A stretch of 36,695 nucleotides of DNA from positions 1 to 36,695 of the forward strand of contig WRGD01000141.1 of assembly GCA_009787355.1 (NCBI GenBank). The letters are read 5' to 3'. A model generated the notes under the pieces. It saw only the letters and a list, made by a program, of their open reading frames with translations, did no database searches and was not told where the DNA came from. Source of the stretch: Defluviitaleaceae bacterium. Lineage in GTDB: Bacteria > Bacillota > Clostridia > Lachnospirales > UBA5962. The translations under genes and the position numbers were made by a program. Below are positions 1-9,188 of this stretch, piece by piece; the stretch's first letter is position 1, and each line of letters opens with the position of its first letter.

Positions 1-49
1 AAAATTACCGTAAGTATACTTACGGTAATTTTGCATATGCAAAATTACC
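1..49. promoter_or_regulatory. Interlocked palindromes upstream of the regulator gene (operator or terminator)
   Basis: Bases 1-32 are a perfect 32-bp palindrome built from AAAATTACC, a central GTAAGTATACTTAC and GGTAATTTT. Bases 29-44 (TTTTGCATATGCAAAA) are a second perfect palindrome sharing four bases with the first, and 41-49 repeat AAAATTACC. The AAAATTACC element therefore occurs three times in alternating orientation, ending 28 bases before the regulator start codon. As RNA the first palindrome makes a 14-bp stem with a TATA loop and a short U4 tail, so it could be the terminator of an upstream gene. The triple element fits an operator for an autoregulating dimer better. The window edge hides what lies upstream. 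Confidence 0.55.
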
Positions 50-77
50 CAAACAATAATCTAGGAGGCATTACTAT

Positions 78-2012
78 ATGTTTTATGGTTTAAAATATAA
101 TATTAATAGTTTTATACCTGCTCTTATCACTAGAAATAAAATAGAGTTAAATTTTATTTTTAGTGGTGAGGAAGAAGAAATTGATGTTAAAAAAGTCTTA
201 AAAAGAATTAAAAAAGACGATAATTTAAAACCTAAACCCAAAAACATTAAATCTATACTAAAATTTTGGGGTTATAATTATGATGAAAAAAGTAATTTAT
301 ATACTATAAAACTTGATTTTGAAGGAGATAAATCATCCAAAAGATTAGATTATTATTTAGAAATAGGAGATTTAGAAAATTCAAAAAAAGAACTCTTTTT
401 GTTAGAACATAGAGAAGCTTTTAAAACAGGAATTAGATTACAATATTTACTTAGTTGTAAAGCAAATATATTTTTTATGGAAAATTATTCTTTAGATAAA
501 ATTTCAGAATTAATTTCAGAGGCTATGAAAATTACTTATAAAAATTACGACATATTTAATATAAAAGATAGTTTGTTTATGCCTATAGAAGTAAGTTTGT
601 TACATATATTAGCTTTAGCCTATGAAAAAAACAATAATATAGAAAAATCAGAAAATATATTGAGAACTTTAGAAAAATCTTTAATAGAATTACCGTTTGA
701 AAGTGAATATGATTCATATTACTATATAGATATAACTATTAGCCTATCTAAATTGCTTATTTTGAATGAAAAATATGAAGAGTCTATTAATTATCTCAAT
801 AAATTATATTTGTTTTCTATAAGGAACTGTTCGGGATATAAAGTTTTTGTTATAAGGCATTTTATGGGCATTTGTTCTTACAAATTAGATGAATTTAAAG
901 AGGCAGAAGAATTTTTTATACAAGCTTATTTTGGGTATATTATGTTTGGTCTAAAAAAAGAAGCAGAATCTCTTAAAAATGAAATTGAAAAAGAATATAG
1001 CATAAAAATAAATAATTATTTTATAGGAAATTTAAATATAAATTCTCAAAAATTAATAGATGATATAGTACCTACAAATTATAAGTTCAAATATATAGGC
1101 GAACTTTTATGGTTTTTCAGAGAAGAAAAAAAGATTAGTATTGATAGACTATGTGAAGGTCTTTGTAATAAATCTACACTTTCAAGAATTGAAAATGGAA
1201 GCTTAGAAAAATACGATATATATTTGATAGAAGCTTTGTTCGAAAGATTAGGAAGAGACGTGTATAATTATAGTAGTATATTTTTTAGCTCCAAAGAGTT
1301 TAAAGAACATATTGCAAAAAATAAAATAATTAATCTAATTGATATTAAAAACTATGAAGTTGCAAAAGATTTAATTAACAATTTAGAGCAAAGTGTTAAT
1401 TTTAAAAGTAATATCGGAAAACAATTTATATTAAGTTGTAAAGGACTTATCGAAGATAAATATGAATCGAAAGATAATGACAAAAAATTAGAAATTCTTT
1501 TTGAATCTATAAAAATAACAATACCAAACTTTGATATAGAAAATATTGAAGATATAAAAAATCGCTTTTTAACTTTAAATGAAATAAGAATAATAAATGG
1601 AATATCTAATAAGTATTCTGCCAAGGGAGAAACTCTTATAGCATACAGAATTTTATTTTATTTATTAAAAAATATAAATAAAAATTATATAGATAATTTT
1701 ATGGAAAAACGATTTTACACTTCTATCCTTTTCAATTATGCATATGAACTTGTTGGATTAGAAAAAACAGAAAGAATACTCGAAATTGTAGAAAGAGGAT
1801 GGGAAATGGAAATATCAAATAGGTCTTTTAGAGTTTTACCTAAGTTTGCAGCAATAAGAGCTTTTATATTCTTTAAAGAAGAAGAAGAAGAAAGCACATC
1901 ATATTATGCTATGGCGTACTTTGGTTCTTTATTAATAGATAGAAAAGATGATGCACAGTTAATTAAAGAGGCTATTTTTAAAAAAAATATATTTATTTCT
2001 AACATAGTTTAA
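78..2012 (+). CDS. Large TPR-HTH-TPR transcriptional regulator, putative peptide-responsive regulator of the NRPS locus
   Basis: This 644-residue cytoplasmic protein carries one XRE-type helix-turn-helix in its middle (about residues 337-395; recognition helix around STLSRIENG). The HTH is flanked by two alpha-helical TPR-like halves that resemble each other: QYLLSCK at 122-128 against QFILSCK at 449-455, EAMKIT..NYDI against ESIKIT..NFDI, and QAYFG against MAYFG near the end of each half. It looks like two HTH-TPR regulators fused, with the first HTH lost. The N-terminal 85 residues match nothing I recognise. HTH plus TPR is the layout of the RRNPP family (Rgg, PlcR, PrgX), which binds short intracellular peptides, but there the HTH is N-terminal. 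The start has AGGAGG at 63-68. Its stop codon interlocks with that of a convergent 21-codon ORF, and the NRPS operon follows. Family assignment is fair; the ligand is inference. Confidence 0.75.
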   Translation: MFYGLKYNINSFIPALITRNKIELNFIFSGEEEEIDVKKVLKRIKKDDNLKPKPKNIKSILKFWGYNYDEKSNLYTIKLDFEGDKSSKRLDYYLEIGDLENSKKELFLLEHREAFKTGIRLQYLLSCKANIFFMENYSLDKISELISEAMKITYKNYDIFNIKDSLFMPIEVSLLHILALAYEKNNNIEKSENILRTLEKSLIELPFESEYDSYYYIDITISLSKLLILNEKYEESINYLNKLYLFSIRNCSGYKVFVIRHFMGICSYKLDEFKEAEEFFIQAYFGYIMFGLKKEAESLKNEIEKEYSIKINNYFIGNLNINSQKLIDDIVPTNYKFKYIGELLWFFREEKKISIDRLCEGLCNKSTLSRIENGSLEKYDIYLIEALFERLGRDVYNYSSIFFSSKEFKEHIAKNKIINLIDIKNYEVAKDLINNLEQSVNFKSNIGKQFILSCKGLIEDKYESKDNDKKLEILFESIKITIPNFDIENIEDIKNRFLTLNEIRIINGISNKYSAKGETLIAYRILFYLLKNINKNYIDNFMEKRFYTSILFNYAYELVGLEKTERILEIVERGWEMEISNRSFRVLPKFAAIRAFIFFKEEEEESTSYYAMAYFGSLLIDRKDDAQLIKEAIFKKNIFISNIV

Positions 2013-2074
2013 ATTTTTGTTATTTCTGGTTTATTCGTTGATAAATTTAATATAGTTATTATGTAGCTTATCAT
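2009..2074 (-). CDS. Convergent 21-codon ORF, candidate signalling peptide
   Basis: On the minus strand an ATG at 2074 opens a 21-codon frame that begins MISYIITILNLS and ends TNKPEITKI. It has a hydrophobic first half and a polar second half. A strong Shine-Dalgarno, AAAAGGAG at 2085-2092, lies ten bases upstream, and an extended -10 (TGGTATAAG) lies at 2109-2117. The stop codon (2009-2011) overlaps the stop codon of the regulator (2010-2012) in the shared TTAA. Some Rgg/SHP pairs in streptococci have this convergent overlapping layout with peptides of similar length. Translation and signalling are inference. The sequence has no basic N-terminus typical of a signal peptide and no recognisable SHP motif. 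Confidence 0.45.
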   Translation of the reverse strand: MISYIITILNLSTNKPEITKI

Positions 2075-2108
2075 TGATAAAAATCTCCTTTTAAAATTTT
2101 TATGTTAT

Positions 2109-2117
2109 CTTATACCA
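2109..2117 (-). promoter_or_regulatory. Extended -10 promoter of the micro-ORF
   Basis: Read on the minus strand this is TGGTATAAG, a TGn extended -10 with five of six consensus bases. Transcription would start near 2102 and reach the Shine-Dalgarno at 2085-2092 within about 15 bases. There is no good -35 at the usual distance. The eight bases TATAAGAT are also found in the candidate -10 of the divergent NRPS operon. Confidence 0.4.
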
Positions 2118-2145
2118 AAAAAATAACAATAAAAAATAAAAATAT

Positions 2146-2189
2146 GCAACTGCAAATGTTGCCCATTTCTTATTTAATATATAAGAAAT
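2146..2189. repeat. Two adjacent inverted repeats in the divergent control region
   Basis: The first repeat is GCAAC-N7-GTTGC at 2146-2162. The second is ATTTCTTAT-N7-ATAAGAAAT at 2165-2189, with nine perfect base pairs. They lie between the micro-ORF promoter (minus strand) and the PPTase/NRPS operon (plus strand). Neither is followed by a T-run in the right place for a terminator, so they are better read as protein-binding sites, possibly for the regulator encoded at 78-2012. Confidence 0.45.
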
Positions 2190-2206
2190 ATTTGTTATTA
2201 TTTCAT

Positions 2207-2214
2207 TATAAGAT
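2207..2214 (+). promoter_or_regulatory. Candidate -10 of the NRPS operon
   Basis: TATAAGAT at 2207-2214 is the best -10-like sequence between the inverted repeat and the GTG start at 2262. There is no -35 hexamer 16-18 bases upstream. The 2165-2189 inverted repeat ends there instead, which would suit an activator-dependent promoter. This is a weak prediction in very AT-rich DNA. Confidence 0.3.
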
Positions 2215-2261
2215 TTTAAATATAAATTTATTAAATTTTTAAATAGAAAGGTACAATTTAT

Positions 2262-2915
2262 GTGATAAAAGTTTATGCTGTTAATATTAACGAACCTATT
2301 TCTAGTGATGATTATATAAATTTTCTATCTCATATTGCAGATGAAAATCTTAATAAAATTAAAAAATTTAGATTTATAGAGGATTCAAAACGAACTCTAT
2401 ATGGAGATTTAATGATTAGATATTTGGTTTGTAAAAATTTTAATATCTTAAATAAACATATAAAGTATAGATATAATGAATTTGGAAAGCCTTATATTTT
2501 AAATTGTTCAAAAAACGATTCTATATTTGAATTTAATATATCACACTCTGGACAATGGGTAGTTTGTGCTATATCTAAATTTGAAGTAGGGATTGATATA
2601 GAAAAAATTGTTCCTATTGACTTAAATGTAGCTTTAGATTTTTTTTCTAAATCAGAATATACAAAATTAATGTCTGTATCGGAAAATATTAAGTTAAATT
2701 ACTTTTACAGTATATGGACATTAAAAGAAAGTTATATAAAATTTCTAGGTAAAGGTTTATCAGTTCTTTTGGATTCTTTTAGCGTATGTGTTGAAAAAGA
2801 TTTTGTCATTGATTTTTATAAAGAATATAAATTAGCTATTTACACAGAAAATGATGAATTTCCAAAAAAAATAGAAATTTTAAAGATTGCTGATATAGTT
2901 AAGGAGATTATTTAA
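2262..2915 (+). CDS. Sfp-type 4'-phosphopantetheinyl transferase
   Basis: The 217-residue protein transfers 4'-phosphopantetheine from coenzyme A to the active serine of carrier domains, here presumably the six T domains of the NRPSs downstream. The family signatures are in order: FGKPY at 74-78, FNISHSG at 91-97, GIDIE at 110-114 (Mg2+-binding Asp and Glu) and WTLKESYIK at 152-160 (KES core). The length is normal for the Sfp/Gsp class. The start is GTG at 2262 with AGAAAGG at 2245-2251; the ATG two bases earlier is followed at once by a stop. It is the first gene of the operon. Its TAA is immediately followed by the ATG of the first NRPS, whose ribosome binding site AAGGAG (2901-2906) lies inside this gene, so the two are translationally coupled. 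Confidence 0.95.
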   Translation: MIKVYAVNINEPISSDDYINFLSHIADENLNKIKKFRFIEDSKRTLYGDLMIRYLVCKNFNILNKHIKYRYNEFGKPYILNCSKNDSIFEFNISHSGQWVVCAISKFEVGIDIEKIVPIDLNVALDFFSKSEYTKLMSVSENIKLNYFYSIWTLKESYIKFLGKGLSVLLDSFSVCVEKDFVIDFYKEYKLAIYTENDEFPKKIEILKIADIVKEII

Positions 2916-5900
2916 ATGAATATTAGTAATGAAGAAAGAATATTAAAAGAATTTAATAACACTACTACTGAATATCCTAAAAGTAAAAATGTTTCTATAG
3001 TATTTGAAGAGCAGGTAATAAAAAATTCTCATAAAACAGCTGTTTTCTATAATAGTAAAAGTTTAAGTTATAATGAACTTAATGAAAAAGCTAATCAATT
3101 AGCTCGTAAGCTTATAGAAAAAGGAGTATCTCGAGGTTCTTTTGTAGGTATTTTTGCTCAAAAAAGTCTTGAAATGATTATAGGCTTATTTGCGATAATA
3201 AAAGCTGGTGCAGCTTATGTTCCAATTGACCCTAAATATCCTGAGGAAAGAATTAATTATATAATAAAAGACTGCAATCCTAAATTAATATTGACTTTTG
3301 GTGAAAAATTAAATTTCATAAAAAGATTTTTTGATATTTCTATTTATGAAAATTATTCTAATATGCCTAAAGACAATTTAGTTATTACAAATAGTTCAGA
3401 AGATTTAATATATGTAATTTATACATCAGGAACTACAGGAAAACCTAAAGGCGTTATGATTGAACATAAAAATGTTCTTCGCTTAGTTAAAAACACTAAT
3501 TTTGTTAACTTAGATGAAAATACTAAAATATTACAAACAGGTTCTCTTTCTTTTGATGCTTCTACTTTTGAAATATATGGATCTCTTCTAAATGGAGGAC
3601 AGCTAACACTTGTAGATTCCGAAGAACTTTTAGACAACGTAAAGTTTTCGAGTAGATTAAAAGAATATGAAATTAATACGATGTTTATAACTAATGCTCT
3701 TTTTAATCAAATGATTAGTATAGATGAAACTATATTTGATTCCTTATCTAACATACTGGTTGGTGGTGAAATACTTTCTGAAAAATATGCAAAAAAATTA
3801 ATAGACAGAAATAAAGCGAGATTTATACATGTATATGGTCCTACTGAAAATACGACTTTTACAACTAGTTATAACTACTATGATAGTAGTTTAAAAAGAA
3901 AAATTACACCCATAGGAAAACCGATAAACAATACTAAAGTTTACATAATAAATGACGGAAAATTGTGTGATATAGGTGTTTCTGGAGAGCTTTGTATAGC
4001 TGGTGATGGGCTTGCACGTGGTTATTTAAATCAAGATGAATTAACACAAAAAAAGTTTATTGATAACCCTTATGATGAAGGGAAATTATACTGTAGTGGA
4101 GATCTTGTAAAATGGTTAGAAGACGGTAACATAGAATATATAGGTAGAATAGACGAACAAGTCAAAATTCATGGTTTTAGAATTGAACTTGGAGAAATTG
4201 AGAGTGTTCTTAAAAAGAACCCCTTAGTAGTAGATTGTGCTGTAGTAGTTCGTGAAAATAGTTCTTACGATAAAATATTATGTGCATATTTTGTTTCTGA
4301 AGTTGAAGTTTTAATAGATAATCTGAAAGAAGATTTATCTAAAGAATTGCCAGAATATATGATTCCTAAATATTTTATGCAAGTAGAAAGTCTTCCTATT
4401 ACTATAAATGGAAAAATAGACAAAAGAAATCTACCAGAAATTAAGATAGAAAATGATACTTTTAATTATATAGTTCCTAGAAATAAAAAAGAATTGTTGT
4501 TAAGTAATATTTTTGAACAAGTTCTTAATTTAGAAAAAGTAAGTCTAGATAGTAGTTTTTTTGATTTAGGAGGTCATTCTTTAAAAGCAACACTTTTAAT
4601 AAACCAAATAGAAGAAAACACAGGTGTCAGACTTAAACTAAATGATATATTTAAAAATCAAAATATTGAAAAATTAAGTAAGCTTATAAATATAGATAAT
4701 ACTTTGTATGAAAAAATTCCTAAATGCTCTGTAAAGTCTAGTTATCCTATGTCTTTTGCACAAAAAAGAATGTACCTAACTTGGCAAATGGACACAAGCA
4801 GTATAGCTTATAATATTTCTTATGTTTTTAAAATAATCGGTGAAGTTGATATTAAAAAATTAAAGTTTTGTATAAATAAACTAATTGAAAGACATGAAAT
4901 ATTAAGAACTAATTTCATTTTTGAAAATGAAGAGTTCAAACAAATAGTAAATGAAAGTTTAGAATTTGAAATTTTCCATGAAGAAGATAAAGATACACCA
5001 GAACAATCTATACTAGAAAATTTTGTTCAGAAATTTGATTTGTCTAAAGCTCCTATTTTTAGAGTTAGCTTAATTGATAGGGGAGAACATAGTCTTTTAC
5101 TATTTGATATGCACCATATTATTGGTGATGGTATGAGTGTAGGTAATTTTATTAAAGAACTTTCATCTATTTATAATGGTAACCAATTAGAGCAATTAAC
5201 AGTTCAATATAAAGATTATAGTGAATGGATTATAAATAAAGATTTTTCTGCACAAAAGAATTATTGGGAGAAAATTTATTTAGATGAAATAGAAGTTCTT
5301 AATATGCCTTTAGATTTTCCACGTCCTAAATTTCAAAGTTTTGAAGGAGATAGAATATCTTATACTTTTAGTAATGAGCTTATAGAAAAAATTAAGTATT
5401 TAACACAAAAAACTGATACTACACAATATATGATATTTTTATCTGCTGTTATGATTTTATTGGGTAAGTATAGCTATAGTGAAGATGTAGTTATAGGTAG
5501 TCCTATAAGTGCTAGAACTCATAAAGATACAGAGTCTATGTTGGGTATGTTTGTAAATATGTTGCCTATGAGAGCAAGACCTGAAAGACATAAGAATTAT
5601 AGAGATTTTTTAGAAGAAATAAAATATTTTAGTTTAAATTCATATGAAAATCAAGATTATCCTTATGAAAATTTAATAGAATCTTTAAGTCTTGCTAGAG
5701 ATATTTCAAGAAATCCATTATTTGACGTTGCTTTAGTTTTACAAAATAATGAAAATATTTCACTTAACTTTAATAATATAAATGTTCAGCAAATTAAATT
5801 TCCAAATAAAACATCAAAATTTGATCTAACATTTGAAATAGAAGAAAAAGAGGGTATTTATACCTTATTTTTAGAGTATAGAACAGATTTATATACTTTA

Positions 5901-8900
5901 AATACTGCAACCAGACTTATTTCTTCTTATATAGAAATTTTGAATCAAATTGTAAAATCGCAAGATATGTTAATCAGGGATATAGATTTGTCAAGTGTTC
6001 AGGATAAAGAAAAGATTCTAAAATCTTTTAATAGAACTGAAAGCTATTATCCAGAATACAAAACTATAGTAGATTTATTTGAAGAACAAGTAGAAAAAAC
6101 ACCTAATAATATAGCCATAGTGTACGAAGATAAAAAATTAACATATTTAGAGCTTAATGAAAAGTCTAATAGTTTAGCTCACTTACTTCGTAAAAAAGGA
6201 GTTAGTAAAAATAGTTTTGTTGCCATTTTAACAGAAAGAAGTATTGAAATGATAATAGCTATTTATGCTGTAATAAAATCTGGTGGAGCGTATGTACCTA
6301 TAGATACTGATTATCCTTTAGACAGAATAAATTATATTATAGATAATTGTAATACGAAAATAATTATAACGGATATCGAAAATATAATATTAAATAATAT
6401 AGAAACTATAAATATTTTAGATGAAGCAATATATGAAAATTATCCTAAAGAAAATCCGTTTCATATTAATACTTCAAATGACTTGTTGTATGTAATATAT
6501 ACTTCTGGGACAACAGGAAAACCTAAAGGAGTAATGATTGAACATAAAAATTTAGTTAGACTTTTATTTAATAATGATTTTCAATTTGATTTTTCTGAAC
6601 AAGACACTTGGACAATGTTTCATTCTTATTGCTTTGATTTTTCTGTTTGGGAAATGTACGGTGCTACTCTAAGAGGTGGAAAACTGGTCGTTATTCCTAA
6701 ATATAAAATCAAAGATTCGGAGCTTTTATTAGACGAACTAGAGAAAAATAAAGTTACTGTACTAAATCAAGTTCCATCATCTTTTTATAATTTAATGCAT
6801 GAAAAAGTAAATGGTTATAAATATTTAAAATATTTAATATTCGGTGGAGAGGCTTTACAACCTAAAAAATTATATGAATGGTATAAATCAAACTCTCACG
6901 TTAAAATTGTAAATATGTATGGTATTACAGAAACTACAGTTCATGCAACTTATCAAGAAATTGGAGATTATGAAATAAAAAAAGGTATAAGTAGTATCGG
7001 TTCTGCAATACCTACACTTAAAATTTATATTTTAGATGGAGATAATCTGTGTGGAATCGGTATTCCAGGAGAACTTTGCGTATCAGGAGAAGGTCTTGCT
7101 CGAGGTTATTTAAATTTGAAAGAACTAACTAATGAAAAATTCATCAAAAATCCTTATGGTGAAGGTAAGTTATATCGTAGTGGTGATTTAGCAAGATGGC
7201 TAGAAGATGGTAATATAGAATATTTAGGTAGGATAGATGAACAAGTTAAAATTCGTGGATTTAGAATAGAGCTTGGTGAAATAGAAAATACAATCAGAAG
7301 TTATTCTGGAATAAAAGATTCAATTGTAATTGTTCATGAAGATATTTATGGAGACAAAGCTTTATATGGTTATGTGGTTTCTTCAGAAAATATAGAAATT
7401 AATAAGTTGAAAGAACATTTATCTAAAGAACTTCCAGAACATATGATTCCTAGTTATTTAATGCAGATAGAACAAATTCCAATTACTTTTAACGGTAAAT
7501 TAGACAAAAAGAATTTGCCACAAATAAAGTTGCGTACAGAAAACGAATATATAGCTCCTAGAAATGAAAAAGAAGAAGCTCTTAGTATTACATTTAAAGA
7601 AATTTTAGGTTCTGAAATAGTTGGTGTTAAAGATAGCTTTTTTGCTCTAGGTGGTGATTCTATTAAAGCTTTACGTATTGTATCTAAAATGAGAGAAAGA
7701 AATTATGACCTTCATGTTAGAGATATTTTAAATGAGCGTACTATAGAGTCTATTTGCGAAAAAGTTGTGGTATCTAAGGAACTTAAATATGAGCAAGGAG
7801 AAGTTATAGGGATTGTAAAACCAACTCCAATAATTAAAACTTTTGAATCTTGGAATTTAGAAGAACCTCATCATTTTAATCAATCTATGATGATAAAAGT
7901 AAATGGAAACTTTAAAGCTGTAGAAAAATCAATAGAAACTATAGTAAGGCACCATGATATGCTTAGAGCTGTATATTCAGAAAAACAGCTTAGAATTGTT
8001 AAAAATGACTATAAAAGATATGAATATAAAGTATTTGACTATGCAAATGAAGATAGTGAATTTATTACTCAAGAAAAAATTCAAATGGTATGTAATGATA
8101 TTCAGAAAAGTGTGGATTTAAAAAAAGGTCCTTTGGTTAAATGTGCATTTTTTAAAACTAAAAAAGGTCATTACTTATTTATTTGTGTGCATCACTTAAT
8201 AATAGATGGTGTATCTTGGAGAATATTAATTGAAGACATCAACACGGTTTTGAAACAAATCGAAAAAAATGAAGAAATTAAACTTCCTAAAAAAACTGCT
8301 TCGTTTATAGAATGGTCTGAGATGTTAGAAGATTACAAGAATAGTAAAAACCTTAAAAAAGAAAGTAACTACTGGTCTAAAATAGAATCTGAAATTTCAG
8401 AAATTGATTATAAATTACAATCAACTGGATACAAAAAATTTTATGACTTAATATCTTTTGAGCTTAGTGAAGAAGAAACTTCTAATTTATTAAAAGATAG
8501 TAGTAAAGCCTATAATACAGAAATTAATGATTTACTATTAAGTTCATTAAGCATGGTAATGAGATGTCTTTATGAAAATAAAGATAAAATGGTAGTATTG
8601 TTAGAGGGTCATGGAAGAGAACAGCTTCATAATGATATAAAAATAGATAGAACAGTAGGTTGGTTCACTACAATATATCCTATAATATTAAATCGATATG
8701 AAACTATTGAAGATAGTATAATCAGCACCAAAGAAATGCTTAGAAAAATCCCTAATAATGGTATAGGATATAGCCTTATATCAAAATTTAATAAAGAAAT
8801 TGATATAAGTTTTAACTATCTTGGAGAAATAGAAGAAAGTTCAGAGAAATATAATTATTATAAAATCGGTAATGAGATATCTGAAAAAAATATACTACCT

Positions 8901-9149
8901 CAAGGGATAATGCTAGATGGAGTTATTAAAGACAAAAAACTTAAATTTGAAATCAGATATGATAAGAGCAAATATTTATTTGATAAAATATCCATGTTTT
9001 TTGAAGAATATAAAAAAATGCTTCAAGATATTATTTTTCATTGCTGTACAAAAAATATGACAACTATTACAATTTCTGATGTTTCTGATGAAATGATTGA
9101 TAATCAAGAATTTGATGAAATATCAAATTCTCTTAAAATGCTACTTTAA
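2916..9149 (+). CDS. NRPS 1, loading plus one extension module: A-T-C-A-T-E
   Basis: This 2077-residue enzyme starts the peptide. Domains: A1 (about 20-510; YTSGTTGKPKG core at 166-179), T1 (Ser555 in GGHS), C (about 605-1035; HHIIGDG at 733-739), A2 (about 1050-1540; core at 1192-1205), T2 (Ser1582 in GGDS, typical of T before E) and E (about 1615-2040; HHLIIDG at 1759-1765, EGHGRE at 1897-1902, RTVGWF at 1912-1917). By alignment to GrsA the A1 pocket reads D-A-F-F-L-G-V-T-F, like isoleucine/branched aliphatic codes. A2 reads D-F-W-N-I-G-M-V-H, the canonical threonine code. The predicted product is (Ile-like)-D-Thr on T2. There is no starter C or formylation domain, so the N-terminus should stay a free amine. 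The last 30 residues look like a COM donor helix for NRPS 2. All catalytic motifs are present. Confidence 0.93.
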   Translation: MNISNEERILKEFNNTTTEYPKSKNVSIVFEEQVIKNSHKTAVFYNSKSLSYNELNEKANQLARKLIEKGVSRGSFVGIFAQKSLEMIIGLFAIIKAGAAYVPIDPKYPEERINYIIKDCNPKLILTFGEKLNFIKRFFDISIYENYSNMPKDNLVITNSSEDLIYVIYTSGTTGKPKGVMIEHKNVLRLVKNTNFVNLDENTKILQTGSLSFDASTFEIYGSLLNGGQLTLVDSEELLDNVKFSSRLKEYEINTMFITNALFNQMISIDETIFDSLSNILVGGEILSEKYAKKLIDRNKARFIHVYGPTENTTFTTSYNYYDSSLKRKITPIGKPINNTKVYIINDGKLCDIGVSGELCIAGDGLARGYLNQDELTQKKFIDNPYDEGKLYCSGDLVKWLEDGNIEYIGRIDEQVKIHGFRIELGEIESVLKKNPLVVDCAVVVRENSSYDKILCAYFVSEVEVLIDNLKEDLSKELPEYMIPKYFMQVESLPITINGKIDKRNLPEIKIENDTFNYIVPRNKKELLLSNIFEQVLNLEKVSLDSSFFDLGGHSLKATLLINQIEENTGVRLKLNDIFKNQNIEKLSKLINIDNTLYEKIPKCSVKSSYPMSFAQKRMYLTWQMDTSSIAYNISYVFKIIGEVDIKKLKFCINKLIERHEILRTNFIFENEEFKQIVNESLEFEIFHEEDKDTPEQSILENFVQKFDLSKAPIFRVSLIDRGEHSLLLFDMHHIIGDGMSVGNFIKELSSIYNGNQLEQLTVQYKDYSEWIINKDFSAQKNYWEKIYLDEIEVLNMPLDFPRPKFQSFEGDRISYTFSNELIEKIKYLTQKTDTTQYMIFLSAVMILLGKYSYSEDVVIGSPISARTHKDTESMLGMFVNMLPMRARPERHKNYRDFLEEIKYFSLNSYENQDYPYENLIESLSLARDISRNPLFDVALVLQNNENISLNFNNINVQQIKFPNKTSKFDLTFEIEEKEGIYTLFLEYRTDLYTLNTATRLISSYIEILNQIVKSQDMLIRDIDLSSVQDKEKILKSFNRTESYYPEYKTIVDLFEEQVEKTPNNIAIVYEDKKLTYLELNEKSNSLAHLLRKKGVSKNSFVAILTERSIEMIIAIYAVIKSGGAYVPIDTDYPLDRINYIIDNCNTKIIITDIENIILNNIETINILDEAIYENYPKENPFHINTSNDLLYVIYTSGTTGKPKGVMIEHKNLVRLLFNNDFQFDFSEQDTWTMFHSYCFDFSVWEMYGATLRGGKLVVIPKYKIKDSELLLDELEKNKVTVLNQVPSSFYNLMHEKVNGYKYLKYLIFGGEALQPKKLYEWYKSNSHVKIVNMYGITETTVHATYQEIGDYEIKKGISSIGSAIPTLKIYILDGDNLCGIGIPGELCVSGEGLARGYLNLKELTNEKFIKNPYGEGKLYRSGDLARWLEDGNIEYLGRIDEQVKIRGFRIELGEIENTIRSYSGIKDSIVIVHEDIYGDKALYGYVVSSENIEINKLKEHLSKELPEHMIPSYLMQIEQIPITFNGKLDKKNLPQIKLRTENEYIAPRNEKEEALSITFKEILGSEIVGVKDSFFALGGDSIKALRIVSKMRERNYDLHVRDILNERTIESICEKVVVSKELKYEQGEVIGIVKPTPIIKTFESWNLEEPHHFNQSMMIKVNGNFKAVEKSIETIVRHHDMLRAVYSEKQLRIVKNDYKRYEYKVFDYANEDSEFITQEKIQMVCNDIQKSVDLKKGPLVKCAFFKTKKGHYLFICVHHLIIDGVSWRILIEDINTVLKQIEKNEEIKLPKKTASFIEWSEMLEDYKNSKNLKKESNYWSKIESEISEIDYKLQSTGYKKFYDLISFELSEEETSNLLKDSSKAYNTEINDLLLSSLSMVMRCLYENKDKMVVLLEGHGREQLHNDIKIDRTVGWFTTIYPIILNRYETIEDSIISTKEMLRKIPNNGIGYSLISKFNKEIDISFNYLGEIEESSEKYNYYKIGNEISEKNILPQGIMLDGVIKDKKLKFEIRYDKSKYLFDKISMFFEEYKKMLQDIIFHCCTKNMTTITISDVSDEMIDNQEFDEISNSLKMLL

Positions 9150-9188
9150 TTATATTAATTAAATTGAGAAAGGGTTTGTTATTTAACA

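Noticed and set aside
1-44. Transposon end or insertion-sequence terminal repeat
   Set aside because: No transposase and no matching copy of the element elsewhere in the window.
2102-2242. A 46-codon plus-strand ORF between the regulator and the PPTase gene (starts MLSYTKKITIKNK)
   Set aside because: No Shine-Dalgarno, composition of random AT-rich DNA, and it runs through both inverted repeats and the candidate NRPS promoter. The minus-strand micro-ORF is far better supported.
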